29,150 bases of DNA from assembly GCA_002425705.1 (NCBI GenBank), contig DIMT01000010.1:105377-134526 (forward strand), read 5' to 3'. The translations under genes were made by a program, and so were the position numbers. How positions within the stretch are numbered: the first letter of the stretch is position 1; each line of letters starts with the position of its first letter. Of the stretch, positions 1-8,344 are shown piece by piece. The notes beneath the pieces are model-generated. The model was not told the origin of the DNA, did no database searches, and saw only the letters and a program-made list of their open reading frames with translations. This stretch comes from Firmicutes bacterium UBA5559. Lineage in GTDB: Bacteria; Bacillota; Clostridia; Peptostreptococcales; Anaerovoracaceae.

Positions 1-663
1 AACGTCTGCTTCCCCTTCAACCTCCTCGTTTTTAGCCATGTAATGCCACCAGGCATCGGTTTTCCCCTCTGAGAGATACTTGGCGACCAGTACGTTGTTC
101 ACGTCTTTGTTTTCGGCATGTACTCCTACCAGAGCCCCAATCTTGGCCGCCTTCTGAAGAACTTTATAGAAGGAACCATCATCAACCCCAAAGTCATAAA
201 CCATGAATACTTTAAAGGATGGGATCCCGAATTTAACGGCATCCTCCATGCTGTCAAGCATATCGTCGGTTGTTACGTCGCAGACGCCTACGTGGAAGGA
301 ATAGTCAACTGCAGCATCGGGAGCAGCCAAAGCATCTCTTCGCTTTACAGCATCCAGCATGTTTTCGCCTTTTCCCTGAAGGACAAAGTCAAATACGGTG
401 GTGGTACCGCCACAGGCTGCGGATTTGGTTCCGGTGTAATAGTCATCGGAAGAAATGGTACCGCCGAAGGGCATAGCCAAATGGGTATGGCCGTCAATTG
501 CGCCTGGCAGGACCATCCGACCTTTAGCATCCACCACTTCGGTGTTCTTGCCGGGTTTCAGATTCATGCCGATGGCAGAGATTTTGCCATCTTTTACAGC
601 GATGTCGGCTTTGAAGGTCGAAGTTGCTGTGACAAGAGTACCGCCTTTGATTAATAAATCCAT
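1..663 (-). CDS. Dihydropyrimidinase / D-hydantoinase, N-terminal part (truncated by window edge)
   Basis: Amidohydrolase-superfamily enzyme that opens cyclic ureides such as dihydrouracil or hydantoins. The visible 221 residues begin MDLLIKGGTLV, the usual amidohydrolase small beta-domain start. The metal ligands of the family are visible: the DGHTHL motif (His59, His61), Lys151 in SFKVFM, which would be the carboxylated bridging lysine, and His182 in HAEN. The motif CGGTTTVFDF also fits the hydantoinase/dihydropyrimidinase branch rather than dihydroorotase or allantoinase. The family is usually about 460 residues, so roughly half is present, cut by the edge and not broken. The start is the ATG at 663 with an AGGAGG ribosome binding site just before it. 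It lies 103 bases downstream of an NCS1 permease, which suggests joint uptake and hydrolysis. The exact substrate cannot be read from sequence. Confidence 0.9.
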   Translation of the reverse strand, partial: MDLLIKGGTLVTATSTFKADIAVKDGKISAIGMNLKPGKNTEVVDAKGRMVLPGAIDGHTHLAMPFGGTISSDDYYTGTKSAACGGTTTVFDFVLQGKGENMLDAVKRRDALAAPDAAVDYSFHVGVCDVTTDDMLDSMEDAVKFGIPSFKVFMVYDFGVDDGSFYKVLQKAAKIGALVGVHAENKDVNNVLVAKYLSEGKTDAWWHYMAKNEEVEGEADV

Positions 664-690
664 GATAAAACCTCCTCATAATAATGTTGA

Positions 691-731
691 TTTTAAAAAG
701 CAGGAGCCCTTGGGTCACAAAGGCTCCTGCG
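691..731 (-). terminator. Hairpin with T-run between permease and hydantoinase genes
   Basis: A perfect 9-bp stem (700-708 with 722-730, GCAGGAGCC/GGCTCCTGC), a 13-base loop, and on the minus strand a TTTTT run directly after the stem (complement of 695-699). It has the form of a rho-independent terminator placed after the permease. No separate promoter for the hydantoinase is obvious in the short space left, so partial read-through, giving less hydantoinase than permease transcript, is the simplest reading. Confidence 0.75.
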
Positions 732-766
732 GGGTTATGATGTTGATCTTAAGTTTTGATGATAAC

Positions 767-2308
767 TTAAGCGTTAGCTCTCTCGGTCAGAGCTTCGTGT
801 TCTTCTTCAGTCAGGAAGGAAGTCTTTTCGTTCTTCATCAGAAGCATGTAGGCTACCAGACCAACAAAGAATCCGAAGACATAACCGTTAGCAGCGATCC
901 AGTGAAGCAAGGTTCCGAAACCACTGCCGGCGGCGACACCAAAGTTGCCCATCAGCGGAAGAATGAAAGCGACGACCCAGGCAATGATGGCACGAACGTT
1001 GAATCCGTTCTGATACCAGTATCTTCCTTCCGGTCCCTGGAACAGAGCCATGACATCGATGTTTCTCTTCTTGACCAGATAGTAGTCAGCTACGAAGATG
1101 GCAGCAATGGGAGACAGGATGGATCCGTAAGTGCCCAGCCATCCGAAGATGTAAGCACCGGCTCCGCCGAAGATCCACCAGGGCTGGAATGCTACAGCGA
1201 TGACGCAGGTAGCGACAACACCCATCTTATAGGAGATCCGGCTGGGGGAAATGTTGGAGAACCCATTGGCAGGAGCTACTACGTTTGCTGCGATATTGGT
1301 GGTCAGCGTGGCAACGATGACACCAAGAGAAGTTACGATGACAACAATCGGGTTATCCAGAAGCAGCAGTACAGCTGTAGGATCGAAGATGGCTTCGCCC
1401 ATAGCCAGCTTGGTGGACTGAGCAAAGTAAGCTCCGACGAAGGCGCAGACGGCCATCATCAGGGGCATACCATAAAGCTGTCCTCTGAACTGAGCTTTCT
1501 GAGATTTTGCGTATCGGGAGAAGTCAGGGATGTTCAGAGCCATGGTAGCCCAGAAAGCGATGTTCGCTGTCAGGCCGCCCAGGAATACATACCAGAATCC
1601 GCCGTTGGCATCAGTCAGGTTGTAGTCGGTAGCTGCCTGAGTGATTTCCCCGATGGAGAAGCCAGCTCCCAGCGCTAAGTTGGTAGCCCAAACCAGCAGG
1701 GCCAGGGTCAGGACGATCAGGATCGGTCCGCCTACAGCTTCCAGAGTCTTGATGCTTTCTGAGCCAGTGTAGGAAATCCATAAAACTAATAATAAGAAGA
1801 TTCCGAATCCGATGAAAGGCGCAGCAGTCATGGAAGAGAAGCTAGGTACAAATACTGCAATGATGGCTACGAAGGAAGCTCCGCCGATCCAGGACTGGAT
1901 CGCACACCATCCGCAGGCGGTCAGGGCTCGGGATATGGAAGGAATGTGAGCGCCGACAGCACCGAAGGTCAGTCTTGCAAATACCGGGAACGGGATACCA
2001 TATCGGGTTCCGGCGTGAGAGTTGAGCTGAATAGGAATAAGGACGATAAGGTTTCCTAACGCTACGTTGAATACTGCCAGCCAGGGAGAAAGTCCCAGAC
2101 CGACTAAACCAGAGGCCATAGTAAAGGATGGGATGCAGACGGACATACCGACCCACAGCATGCTGATGTGGTATGTGGTCCAGGTTCGCTGAGAGATCGA
2201 GGTCGGAGCAAGGTCTTCATTGTAATACTTGGATGAAGAAAGCTCGGCTCTTGCCACGTCCGTCAGTTCGAACAAACCGTCTCGTTCAACTTGTGTGTAC
2301 TTTGACAT
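767..2308 (-). CDS. NCS1-family nucleobase/hydantoin/allantoin permease
   Basis: A 513-residue cation-coupled permease of the nucleobase:cation symporter-1 family (relatives: Mhp1, PucI, CodB), with about 12 membrane segments. The entry signature NEDLAPT...RTW..YHISMLW (residues 30-52) is characteristic. Substrate-site residues known from the hydantoin carrier Mhp1 appear to be kept: Trp134 and Gln138 in GWCAIQSWIGG, Trp253 in AFWATMALNIPDFSRYAKSQ, and Asn338 in TTNIAANVVAP. These favour a hydantoin/allantoin-like or pyrimidine substrate. The start at 2308 has a TGGAGGTG ribosome binding site. It is the first gene of a transcript that continues into a dihydropyrimidinase/hydantoinase, so the natural substrate is probably a cyclic ureide. 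Uracil, cytosine or allantoin remain possible. Confidence 0.92.
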   Translation of the reverse strand: MSKYTQVERDGLFELTDVARAELSSSKYYNEDLAPTSISQRTWTTYHISMLWVGMSVCIPSFTMASGLVGLGLSPWLAVFNVALGNLIVLIPIQLNSHAGTRYGIPFPVFARLTFGAVGAHIPSISRALTACGWCAIQSWIGGASFVAIIAVFVPSFSSMTAAPFIGFGIFLLLVLWISYTGSESIKTLEAVGGPILIVLTLALLVWATNLALGAGFSIGEITQAATDYNLTDANGGFWYVFLGGLTANIAFWATMALNIPDFSRYAKSQKAQFRGQLYGMPLMMAVCAFVGAYFAQSTKLAMGEAIFDPTAVLLLLDNPIVVIVTSLGVIVATLTTNIAANVVAPANGFSNISPSRISYKMGVVATCVIAVAFQPWWIFGGAGAYIFGWLGTYGSILSPIAAIFVADYYLVKKRNIDVMALFQGPEGRYWYQNGFNVRAIIAWVVAFILPLMGNFGVAAGSGFGTLLHWIAANGYVFGFFVGLVAYMLLMKNEKTSFLTEEEHEALTERANA

Positions 2309-2352
2309 TTAAACACCTCCATAAAAAAATATAGGTAAAATATTACGTCTCA

Positions 2353-2381
2353 ATTATACTACAGGTTAATCGAAATGTAAC
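2353..2381 (-). promoter_or_regulatory. Putative sigma-A promoter of the permease gene
   Basis: Read on the minus strand: a -35 like GTTACA (2376-2381), a 17-base spacer and a perfect TATAAT -10 (2353-2358), about 45 bases before the permease start. The surrounding sequence is strongly AT-rich. Match to consensus is by eye. Confidence 0.6.
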
Positions 2382-2442
2382 TAGTTTTTTTCATTTATAT
2401 TACAATTTTTATAATATTGTACCAATTTGCGCAGAACCATTG

Positions 2443-2476
2443 AAAAAAGGCCCGTCTTTTAGGATTGGGCCCTTTT
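2443..2476 (-). terminator. Rho-independent terminator after the tetR gene
   Basis: GGCCC (2449-2453) pairs with GGGCC (2467-2471), with A-run and T-run flanks. On the minus strand the stem is followed by six T. It closes the efflux operon whose last gene ends at 2495. Confidence 0.7.
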
Positions 2477-2494
2477 GGATTTACTTGATTTTGG

Positions 2495-3163
2495 TTATTT
2501 TTCGGCATCTGAAACACCGCCGATTCCAGAGAAGAGGATCCGGAAAAATTCCGAATCCCGAGCCATGGAATTTTCCTGGAAATCTGGGGAGATACCCGAG
2601 TGGCCCTGGGCCGGAAGCTGGAACATGGTGTAGAAACTGATGGCCCCAAGCAGGGCGGTTGCTCCGACCACCGAATCAGTATTCCGGATTTCACCCCGGT
2701 GGATGCCATCCTCCAGCAGCGACTGAAGGAACTGGTGCTTCATTTGGAAAAAACGGTGGATCAACCCCTGAACTTCATGATTGATAGAAAAATCCGTGGA
2801 CATCATTTCCTGAGCCAGTACATTGGAGCGAGGCCCGTATTCCTCCATATTTTCACGTTCGAAATGATAGAACCTTATAATTTTGTCTTCAGTAGTATCC
2901 AGGGAAGACCGAATCATGTCCAGGGTTTCCTGGTCTTCTTTGATTTTAAGATGGAGAAGCTCTTCCAGCAGGGTATCCTTGCTCTGAAAATATTCATAAA
3001 AAGTGCCCTTGCCAATGTCGGCATGTCTGGCGATATCCTGAATTTTGGTTTTCTGATATCCCTTCTGGTAAAAGAGCTCAAAAGCAGAAGTAAGAATCAA
3101 CTCCCGTTTGCTGCCAGACCCCTTTTGGTTTTTCCCACGGAATTTATTACAAATGGCTTGCAT
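2495..3163 (-). CDS. TetR/AcrR-family transcriptional regulator of the efflux operon
   Basis: A 222-residue one-component repressor. The N-terminal helix-turn-helix covers about residues 22-67 and has the classic layout, with ILTSAFELFYQKGY, then TKIQDIARHADIGKGTFYEYF and SKDTLLEEL. The C-terminal part is helical and would bind the ligand. The ATG at 3163 is chosen because the TetR fold begins right after it and an AGGAGG lies 10 bases upstream. The longer open frame upstream only reads through the end of the pump gene. The gene overlaps the end of the RND gene by 17 bases, which suggests translational coupling, and it is the last gene of the adaptor-pump-regulator operon. By family precedent it probably represses this operon and is released by a pump substrate. 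The ligand is unknown. Confidence 0.9.
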   Translation of the reverse strand: MQAICNKFRGKNQKGSGSKRELILTSAFELFYQKGYQKTKIQDIARHADIGKGTFYEYFQSKDTLLEELLHLKIKEDQETLDMIRSSLDTTEDKIIRFYHFERENMEEYGPRSNVLAQEMMSTDFSINHEVQGLIHRFFQMKHQFLQSLLEDGIHRGEIRNTDSVVGATALLGAISFYTMFQLPAQGHSGISPDFQENSMARDSEFFRILFSGIGGVSDAEK

Positions 3164-6100
3164 GATGATGAGCCCTCCTGGTTCCTTCTGTTCTCTGATC
3201 TTCTTCCATCCATTGCTTTTCCAGTTCCATAATCTGCTGATCCTTTTCCTGTCTTCGGAGATCCCGCTGCTGGCGTTTATCGTCGATGACGGAATAGAGA
3301 ACAGGGATGAATACCAGCGTGACCAGAGTTGCAGCAATCATGCCGCCGATGATGGAAATAGCCATAGGGGCCAGCATTTCTCCACCTTCTCCCAAGCCCA
3401 GAGACATGGGAATCATGCCCACGCAAGTGGTGGTGGTGGTCATCAGAATCGGTCTCATCCTGAGCTTGCCGGCCTGAACCAGAGCCTCATCCCTGCCCAT
3501 GATCTGCCGATTGTGGGAGATGAACTCAATCAGCAGAATGGAGTTGTTGACGACTATGCCTACCAGGAGAATCAGTCCCAGGAAGGAGGTCAGGGAGAGC
3601 CGGGTGCCCGTGAGGAACATGGCAAAGAAGGCTCCGGACATGGCAAAGGGGATGGCCATCATGACGATGAAGGGAAGAACCATCGATTCAAATTGAGCTG
3701 ACAGAAGCAGATAAACCAGGGCAATGGCCACGACCAGAGCCAGAAGCAGGCTGTTGAAAGCCTCCATCATTTCCTTCTGCTGTCCGCCGGTTTCCTGGTA
3801 ATAGCCTTCCGGGAAAGGATAATTGGAAACCAGTTTGTTTATTTCCTTGGAAACGGTGCCCAGATCCCGGCCATCCACATCAATGTTCAAGCTGATGTAC
3901 CGCTCCTGATTCATCCGGTTGATGGCATTGGGAGAGTTGTCGAACTCAAAGGTGCTGATCTGTCCCACCGGAACCTGAAGACCGGTAGAACCGGTAACGG
4001 AAATCTGCTTCATGTTTTCAACAGAAGCCGCATATTGGTCCGGGAGGGATAACCGGACATCGATTTCATCCCCGTTGATTTTCAGCGTGGTGGCGGTGGA
4101 TCCGTTGATAGCGGTCTTTAGTGCGCTGCCCAGCTGATAGGCGGTGATCCCGTAATAAGAGGCAGCGTTGCGGTCGATTTTGACCCGGACTTCCGGATTT
4201 CCTTCCGTCAGATCCAGTTCCGCTTTGGATACTCCGTTGATTTTCGCTATTCGTTCCGTCAGGTCATTGCCGATTTTTTCCAGTCCGGAAAGTTCTCTTC
4301 CTTTAATCATAAGGCTCATGTCGGAACCACCCAGCATCATTCCCATAGAAGATGTTTCGGCTACTGCGATATCTGCTCCTGCAATAACATTAAGCTGTTT
4401 CTGAGCAAGCTTGACAATCTCTGCCGTAGAACGGTTCCGGTCCCATTTGCTGCTTAGGGTGACGGACAGGGAAGGATTTTCGGAAGATCCGAACATACCG
4501 CTTCCGCCGATATTCAGGGTATAATGCTCCACTTCCGGAATGCCGGCGATATAAGATTCCACCTGAGTGGATATTCGGTCTTTTTCCTGGAGAGCGGTAC
4601 CATAGGGCATGTCGATGTCCACAGAGAAGGAACCTTCATCAGCGGCAGGAAGCAGTTCGCTGCCTACCAGTGCGATAGAGCCGATGGACACAACAAAAAG
4701 GAGGATACAGGCAATGATGACCTTTTTTCTCTTGCCCAGAGCGATTCGGATATAGTAATCGTACTCTTCCTTCAGCCATTCGATTCCGGCTCGGAAGAGG
4801 AGGAGCAATTTGAACTTGTAACGGCGGGATCCGACTCGTATGTAGTTGGTGCTCATGCCCTTGTCCAGCATTTTAGAGGACAGCATGGGAACAACGGAGA
4901 GAGAAACCACCAGGGAAGCCATCAGGGCGATGATCATCGTATAGCAGAAATCCTTGAACATCAGGGAGGCAATGCCGCTGCTCATGGCGATGGGCAGGAA
5001 TACCAGTACCGTAGTGAGGGTTGAGGCGATGACAGCCAGGAATATTTCTTTGCTTCCTTCTTGTGCGGCTTGGACGGCACTATCGGTCATTTGGCGGTAA
5101 CGGAAAATATTTTCCAGGACGACGATGGAATTATCCACCAGCATGCCTACCACTATGGTCAGGGCAGAAAGGGTGATCAGATTTAGTGTCATCCCCCAGT
5201 AATTCATCAGGGCAAAGGTAGCCAGCAGTGATGTGGGGATGGAGATGGCAACCACCAGAGTGGTCCTTATATTGCTGAGGAAAAGGAAAACCACCAGGAT
5301 GGCCAGGAGACCGCCGGCCAGGGCAGAATTCGTGACGGATGAAATAGAATTCCGGATGTAATCTGCTTGGTCGAAGCCAACGGTGAAAGAAAGCTCCGGA
5401 TATTGCTTCTGCAGCTCTGCTATGGTTTCCCGGATATCATCCGAGACTCCGACGGTGTTGGCATCGGACTGCTTGGTGATGGAAAGGGCAATGGCGGTCT
5501 GACCATCGATCCGACTGATGGAATCCGGCTCTTTAATCTGTTTGGCAATAGTCGCCAGATCGCTGAGTCGCAAGATGCTGCGGTCCGCTACGGGAACCGG
5601 TATATTCCCGATATCCTCCACCTTTTCAAACTGGCCGATGGAACGGACGATTACTTCAGTGGAGCCCTGCGAAATGTCCCCACTGGGCATGTTGATGTTT
5701 TCTGCCGCCAGAATCTGAGCGATCTGAGACAGGGATAAGCCGTATCCCTGCAGTTTTTCCTGGCTGAATTCCATGGATACTTCTTCCTCGACACCGCCGA
5801 TGACGGAAACGGAGGCAACGCCGGCTACCCGTTCCAGTCGGGAGAGGATATTTCCATCGATCTGATTATTCAGTTCTGCCAGAGACTGGTCACCGGAAAC
5901 ATAGACCTGAATCACCGGAGTAGCGCTCATATCCATTTTAATGACCGTCGGGTCTCCGGCTTCTTCCGGAAGAAAATCGGCAATCAGAGCAATCTTTTCC
6001 CGCATATTCAGGGTGGCAAAATTCATATCCGTGTCAATCTGGAATTGAACGACTACAATGGATTGTCCCTCCATGGTTACAGACTGAAGCTGATCCAGAC

Positions 6101-6326
6101 CCTCCACCGTGGCCAGAGCCTGTTCCACCGGCTTGGTGATGATGCTTTCCACTTCTTCCGGGGAAGCGTTGGGATAGGTGGTCATGACCAGGGCTACCGG
6201 ATACTCGATTTTCGGCAGAAGATCCAGGGGAATCCCTGTGATGGCTGCGATGCCCACGACAACAACCATCAGCATCAGCATGATGGTGGCGACAGGTCTT
6301 TTTATAGCTAGACTGGATAGATTCAT
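3147..6326 (-). CDS. RND-family (HAE1-type) multidrug efflux permease
   Basis: Large proton-driven efflux pump of 1059 residues, the normal length for AcrB/SwrC-like proteins, with the usual duplicated layout of one membrane segment, a large porter loop and a membrane bundle in each half. Recognisable family signatures are GIPLDLLPKIEYP after the first membrane helix, GMLVDNSIVVLENI in TM4 and GIVVNNSILLIEFI in TM10. Asp398 in TM4 matches the AcrB Asp407 proton-relay residue, while the next residue is Asn rather than Asp. I place the start at ATG 6326 because GGGGGAG sits 9 bases upstream. Another in-frame ATG at 6347 lies inside the end of the adaptor gene and has no ribosome binding site. 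The adaptor stop is 4 bases away, so the two are tightly coupled. No TolC-like outer membrane gene is present in the window. Confidence 0.93.
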   Translation of the reverse strand: MNLSSLAIKRPVATIMLMLMVVVVGIAAITGIPLDLLPKIEYPVALVMTTYPNASPEEVESIITKPVEQALATVEGLDQLQSVTMEGQSIVVVQFQIDTDMNFATLNMREKIALIADFLPEEAGDPTVIKMDMSATPVIQVYVSGDQSLAELNNQIDGNILSRLERVAGVASVSVIGGVEEEVSMEFSQEKLQGYGLSLSQIAQILAAENINMPSGDISQGSTEVIVRSIGQFEKVEDIGNIPVPVADRSILRLSDLATIAKQIKEPDSISRIDGQTAIALSITKQSDANTVGVSDDIRETIAELQKQYPELSFTVGFDQADYIRNSISSVTNSALAGGLLAILVVFLFLSNIRTTLVVAISIPTSLLATFALMNYWGMTLNLITLSALTIVVGMLVDNSIVVLENIFRYRQMTDSAVQAAQEGSKEIFLAVIASTLTTVLVFLPIAMSSGIASLMFKDFCYTMIIALMASLVVSLSVVPMLSSKMLDKGMSTNYIRVGSRRYKFKLLLLFRAGIEWLKEEYDYYIRIALGKRKKVIIACILLFVVSIGSIALVGSELLPAADEGSFSVDIDMPYGTALQEKDRISTQVESYIAGIPEVEHYTLNIGGSGMFGSSENPSLSVTLSSKWDRNRSTAEIVKLAQKQLNVIAGADIAVAETSSMGMMLGGSDMSLMIKGRELSGLEKIGNDLTERIAKINGVSKAELDLTEGNPEVRVKIDRNAASYYGITAYQLGSALKTAINGSTATTLKINGDEIDVRLSLPDQYAASVENMKQISVTGSTGLQVPVGQISTFEFDNSPNAINRMNQERYISLNIDVDGRDLGTVSKEINKLVSNYPFPEGYYQETGGQQKEMMEAFNSLLLALVVAIALVYLLLSAQFESMVLPFIVMMAIPFAMSGAFFAMFLTGTRLSLTSFLGLILLVGIVVNNSILLIEFISHNRQIMGRDEALVQAGKLRMRPILMTTTTTCVGMIPMSLGLGEGGEMLAPMAISIIGGMIAATLVTLVFIPVLYSVIDDKRQQRDLRRQEKDQQIMELEKQWMEEDQRTEGTRRAHHHASHL

Positions 6327-6330
6327 TGTT

Positions 6331-7485
6331 TTACTCTCCCCCACCATTGCTGATAATGTTGACTTCCTGATTTTCTGTTATAAACTGTTGGCCTTCCACT
6401 ACGATGGTTTCTCCCTCTTTCAGTCCGCCGATGATTTCTGTCCATTCTCCGTTGTCCAGACCTGTTTTAACCGGCTGGAAGGAGGGGATCTTATCCTTCA
6501 GCACAACAACAGAAGCTTCCCCGTTTTTTATGATGACAGCCTTTGAAGGCACAATAAGTACATTGGTCCTTTCATCGGATACAATGCGGATTTCGGCGAA
6601 CATGCCAGCTTTGACCATTCCTTCCGGATCCTGAATGGAAAACTCCACCGGATAGGTCAGAGTTCCCTGGGCTGGTGCAGGGGAAAGGGCATCAACGGTT
6701 CCTTTAAAGGGTTCCGACCCTATGGTACTGATAATGATTTCCACCGGGTCCCCCTGACGGATTCGACCGGCCAGGAATTCGGAAACGGTGGTTTTGATCC
6801 GGAGGCTGCTAACGTCAGCCAGAGTTGCCGCCGGGGAGCCTGGAGCAGCGGTAGATCCCGGGGATACATTTATGGATGTCACATAACCGCTGATGGGGGC
6901 CGTGACTCTGGTATTGGAATAGGCATCGGAAGCGGTCGTATAGGAGGCCACAGCAGATTCATACTGAACCCGGGCCTGTTCGTAATCGTTTTGAGAAACC
7001 GCGCCTTCCCCATAAAGGACTCTCATGTTATCGAAGGTCCTTTTTGCCAGATCCAAAGCCGCCTTGGCTTGATTCAGGCTGGCTGCAATCTGGGTGCCAT
7101 CGATGGTAAAGAGCAGATCTCCCTTATTGACCCGGTCTCCCAAACGGACATAGACGGCGGTCACTTCGCCGGAAGAAAAAGGTAGAATCGTTACCTCTTC
7201 CCTTGGTTCTACCCGTCCGGTCAGGGGTGATTGAGCCTCCAGGGATCCATAGCGGACCACGTCAGTTTCTACGTTAGCCAGCTGAGGCGTTTCCTCCGGC
7301 GCCGGAGAAAAGGTCTGAATAAAACGCAGAGCAATGATGGCAATCAAAATGAGCCCAATGATGATTAAAATGTATTTCCGTTTATTTCTTTTTTTCGGAG
7401 CAGTTACCTCCGGGGATCCTTCCTTGGATAAAAGCCCCTTATCCTCCGGATGCAAGGCTGGATTTTCATGTCGTTCGTCTTTCAC
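6331..7485 (-). CDS. HlyD/AcrA-family periplasmic-adaptor-like subunit of RND pump
   Basis: A 384-residue membrane-fusion protein. A charged N-terminal tail (about 37 residues) is followed by one membrane anchor (about 38-55), then a lipoyl half-motif, a coiled-coil hairpin rich in Ala, Gln and Arg (about 130-190), the second lipoyl half around APISGYVTSINVSPG, a beta-barrel domain and a membrane-proximal domain ending in a GLKEGETIVVEG motif. This is the normal AcrA-type order. The start is a GTG at 7485 with GAGGAGG 7 bases upstream, and no better start is nearby. It is the first gene of the efflux operon. In a Gram-positive cell the adaptor would sit outside the membrane and assist the pump rather than reach an outer membrane channel. 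Substrates cannot be predicted. Confidence 0.92.
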   Translation of the reverse strand: MKDERHENPALHPEDKGLLSKEGSPEVTAPKKRNKRKYILIIIGLILIAIIALRFIQTFSPAPEETPQLANVETDVVRYGSLEAQSPLTGRVEPREEVTILPFSSGEVTAVYVRLGDRVNKGDLLFTIDGTQIAASLNQAKAALDLAKRTFDNMRVLYGEGAVSQNDYEQARVQYESAVASYTTASDAYSNTRVTAPISGYVTSINVSPGSTAAPGSPAATLADVSSLRIKTTVSEFLAGRIRQGDPVEIIISTIGSEPFKGTVDALSPAPAQGTLTYPVEFSIQDPEGMVKAGMFAEIRIVSDERTNVLIVPSKAVIIKNGEASVVVLKDKIPSFQPVKTGLDNGEWTEIIGGLKEGETIVVEGQQFITENQEVNIISNGGGE

Positions 7486-7520
7486 GCAAGTTCCTCCTCT
7501 GAATGCAGAATGATTGAATT

Positions 7521-7550
7521 ATTATGCCGACCCGCCGGTCGACGTTTAAA
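7521..7550 (-). promoter_or_regulatory. Putative promoter and TetR operator of the efflux operon
   Basis: On the minus strand a CATAAT -10 (7521-7526) and a weak TTAAAC or TTTAAA -35 (7544-7550) are separated by 17-18 bases. The spacer carries the palindrome CGACC-CGCC-GGTCG (7528-7541). An inverted repeat placed between -35 and -10 is the typical site for a TetR repressor, and a tetR gene ends this operon. The promoter elements are only moderate matches. Confidence 0.5.
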
Positions 7551-7669
7551 TGATATAGGATTCACCCCATGAAGTCAACTGAAAATTTGGTGAAGGAACT
7601 GTTGCCAGCCAGCCTCAAAAGGGGTACATATAGAAAATAAAGCAATAAAATGGGAAAGAAGGTTGAATC

Positions 7670-8317
7670 GTGACGACAGGAAGAAAAAAAACAAAAAAGG
7701 AAGCGATCCGAATATTAGATATACTGGCGGAAGAATATCCGGAGGCTCAGTGCGCTCTGGATTTTGGTACCCGCTTTCAGTTGTTGGTGGCAGTAGTCCT
7801 GTCTGCCCAGACAACGGATAAAAGCGTGAATCAGGTAACCCCCGGCCTTTTCGCCCGTTATCCGGATTCGAAGGCACTGGCAGGGGCATCCCCGGGTGAG
7901 GTGGAAGAAATTCTCAAAAGAATCGGTATGTATCGGACCAAGGCCAGGAATATCATTGCTCTTAGCCGGGAACTGGAAGAAAAACATGAAGGCAGGGTGC
8001 CGGAGGATTATGAGGCTCTGATCGCCTTGCCTGGGGTAGGCAGGAAAACGGCCAATGTTGTCCTTTCTGTTGGTTTCGGCCATCAGCGGATAGCGGTGGA
8101 CACCCATGTGTTCCGAGTGGCGAATCGGCTTGGCCTTGCTGAAGCGGCGGACCCTCTTAAGACCGAAATGGCCCTGATGGAAATCCTGCCGGAAGAACGC
8201 TGGTCCGAGGCCCATCACAGTCTGATCTTTCATGGGAGAAATTGCTGCGACGCAAAAAAGCCCCGTTGCAGTTCCTGCCCGGTGGCTTTTCTTTGTCGAT
8301 ATGGATCCGGCCTGTAA
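7670..8317 (+). CDS. nth: Endonuclease III (DNA glycosylase/AP lyase)
   Basis: Base-excision repair enzyme that removes oxidised pyrimidines and cuts at the abasic site. It has 215 residues, the usual length. The helix-hairpin-helix LPGVGRKTANVV holds the catalytic Lys126. The catalytic Asp is Asp144 in VDTHVFRV. The C-terminal iron-sulfur loop has the exact C-X6-C-X2-C-X5-C spacing (Cys193, 200, 203, 209). The start is GTG at 7670 after a GAAGG-like site; a possible but weak promoter (TTGCCA at 7602) lies upstream. It converges on the SEC-C gene with only 20 bases between the stop codons and shares a hairpin with it. Confidence 0.97.
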   Translation: MTTGRKKTKKEAIRILDILAEEYPEAQCALDFGTRFQLLVAVVLSAQTTDKSVNQVTPGLFARYPDSKALAGASPGEVEEILKRIGMYRTKARNIIALSRELEEKHEGRVPEDYEALIALPGVGRKTANVVLSVGFGHQRIAVDTHVFRVANRLGLAEAADPLKTEMALMEILPEERWSEAHHSLIFHGRNCCDAKKPRCSSCPVAFLCRYGSGL

Positions 8318-8344
8318 TAAATCGGTAGGGGGATTTGTTACAGG
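8311..8344. terminator. Shared hairpin across the convergent nth and SEC-C gene ends
   Basis: A 12-bp stem with one G-T wobble joins 8311-8322 (CCTGTAATAAAT) and 8333-8344 (ATTTGTTACAGG), with a 10-base loop. Each arm contains the final Leu codon and TAA stop of one of the two convergent genes. No long T-run follows on either strand, so termination strength is uncertain; it could also block read-through or protect 3' ends. Confidence 0.45.

Noticed and set aside
455..1678. 407-codon open frame on the plus strand
   Set aside because: It lies opposite the hydantoinase and permease genes, shows no family motifs, and has no credible ribosome binding site.
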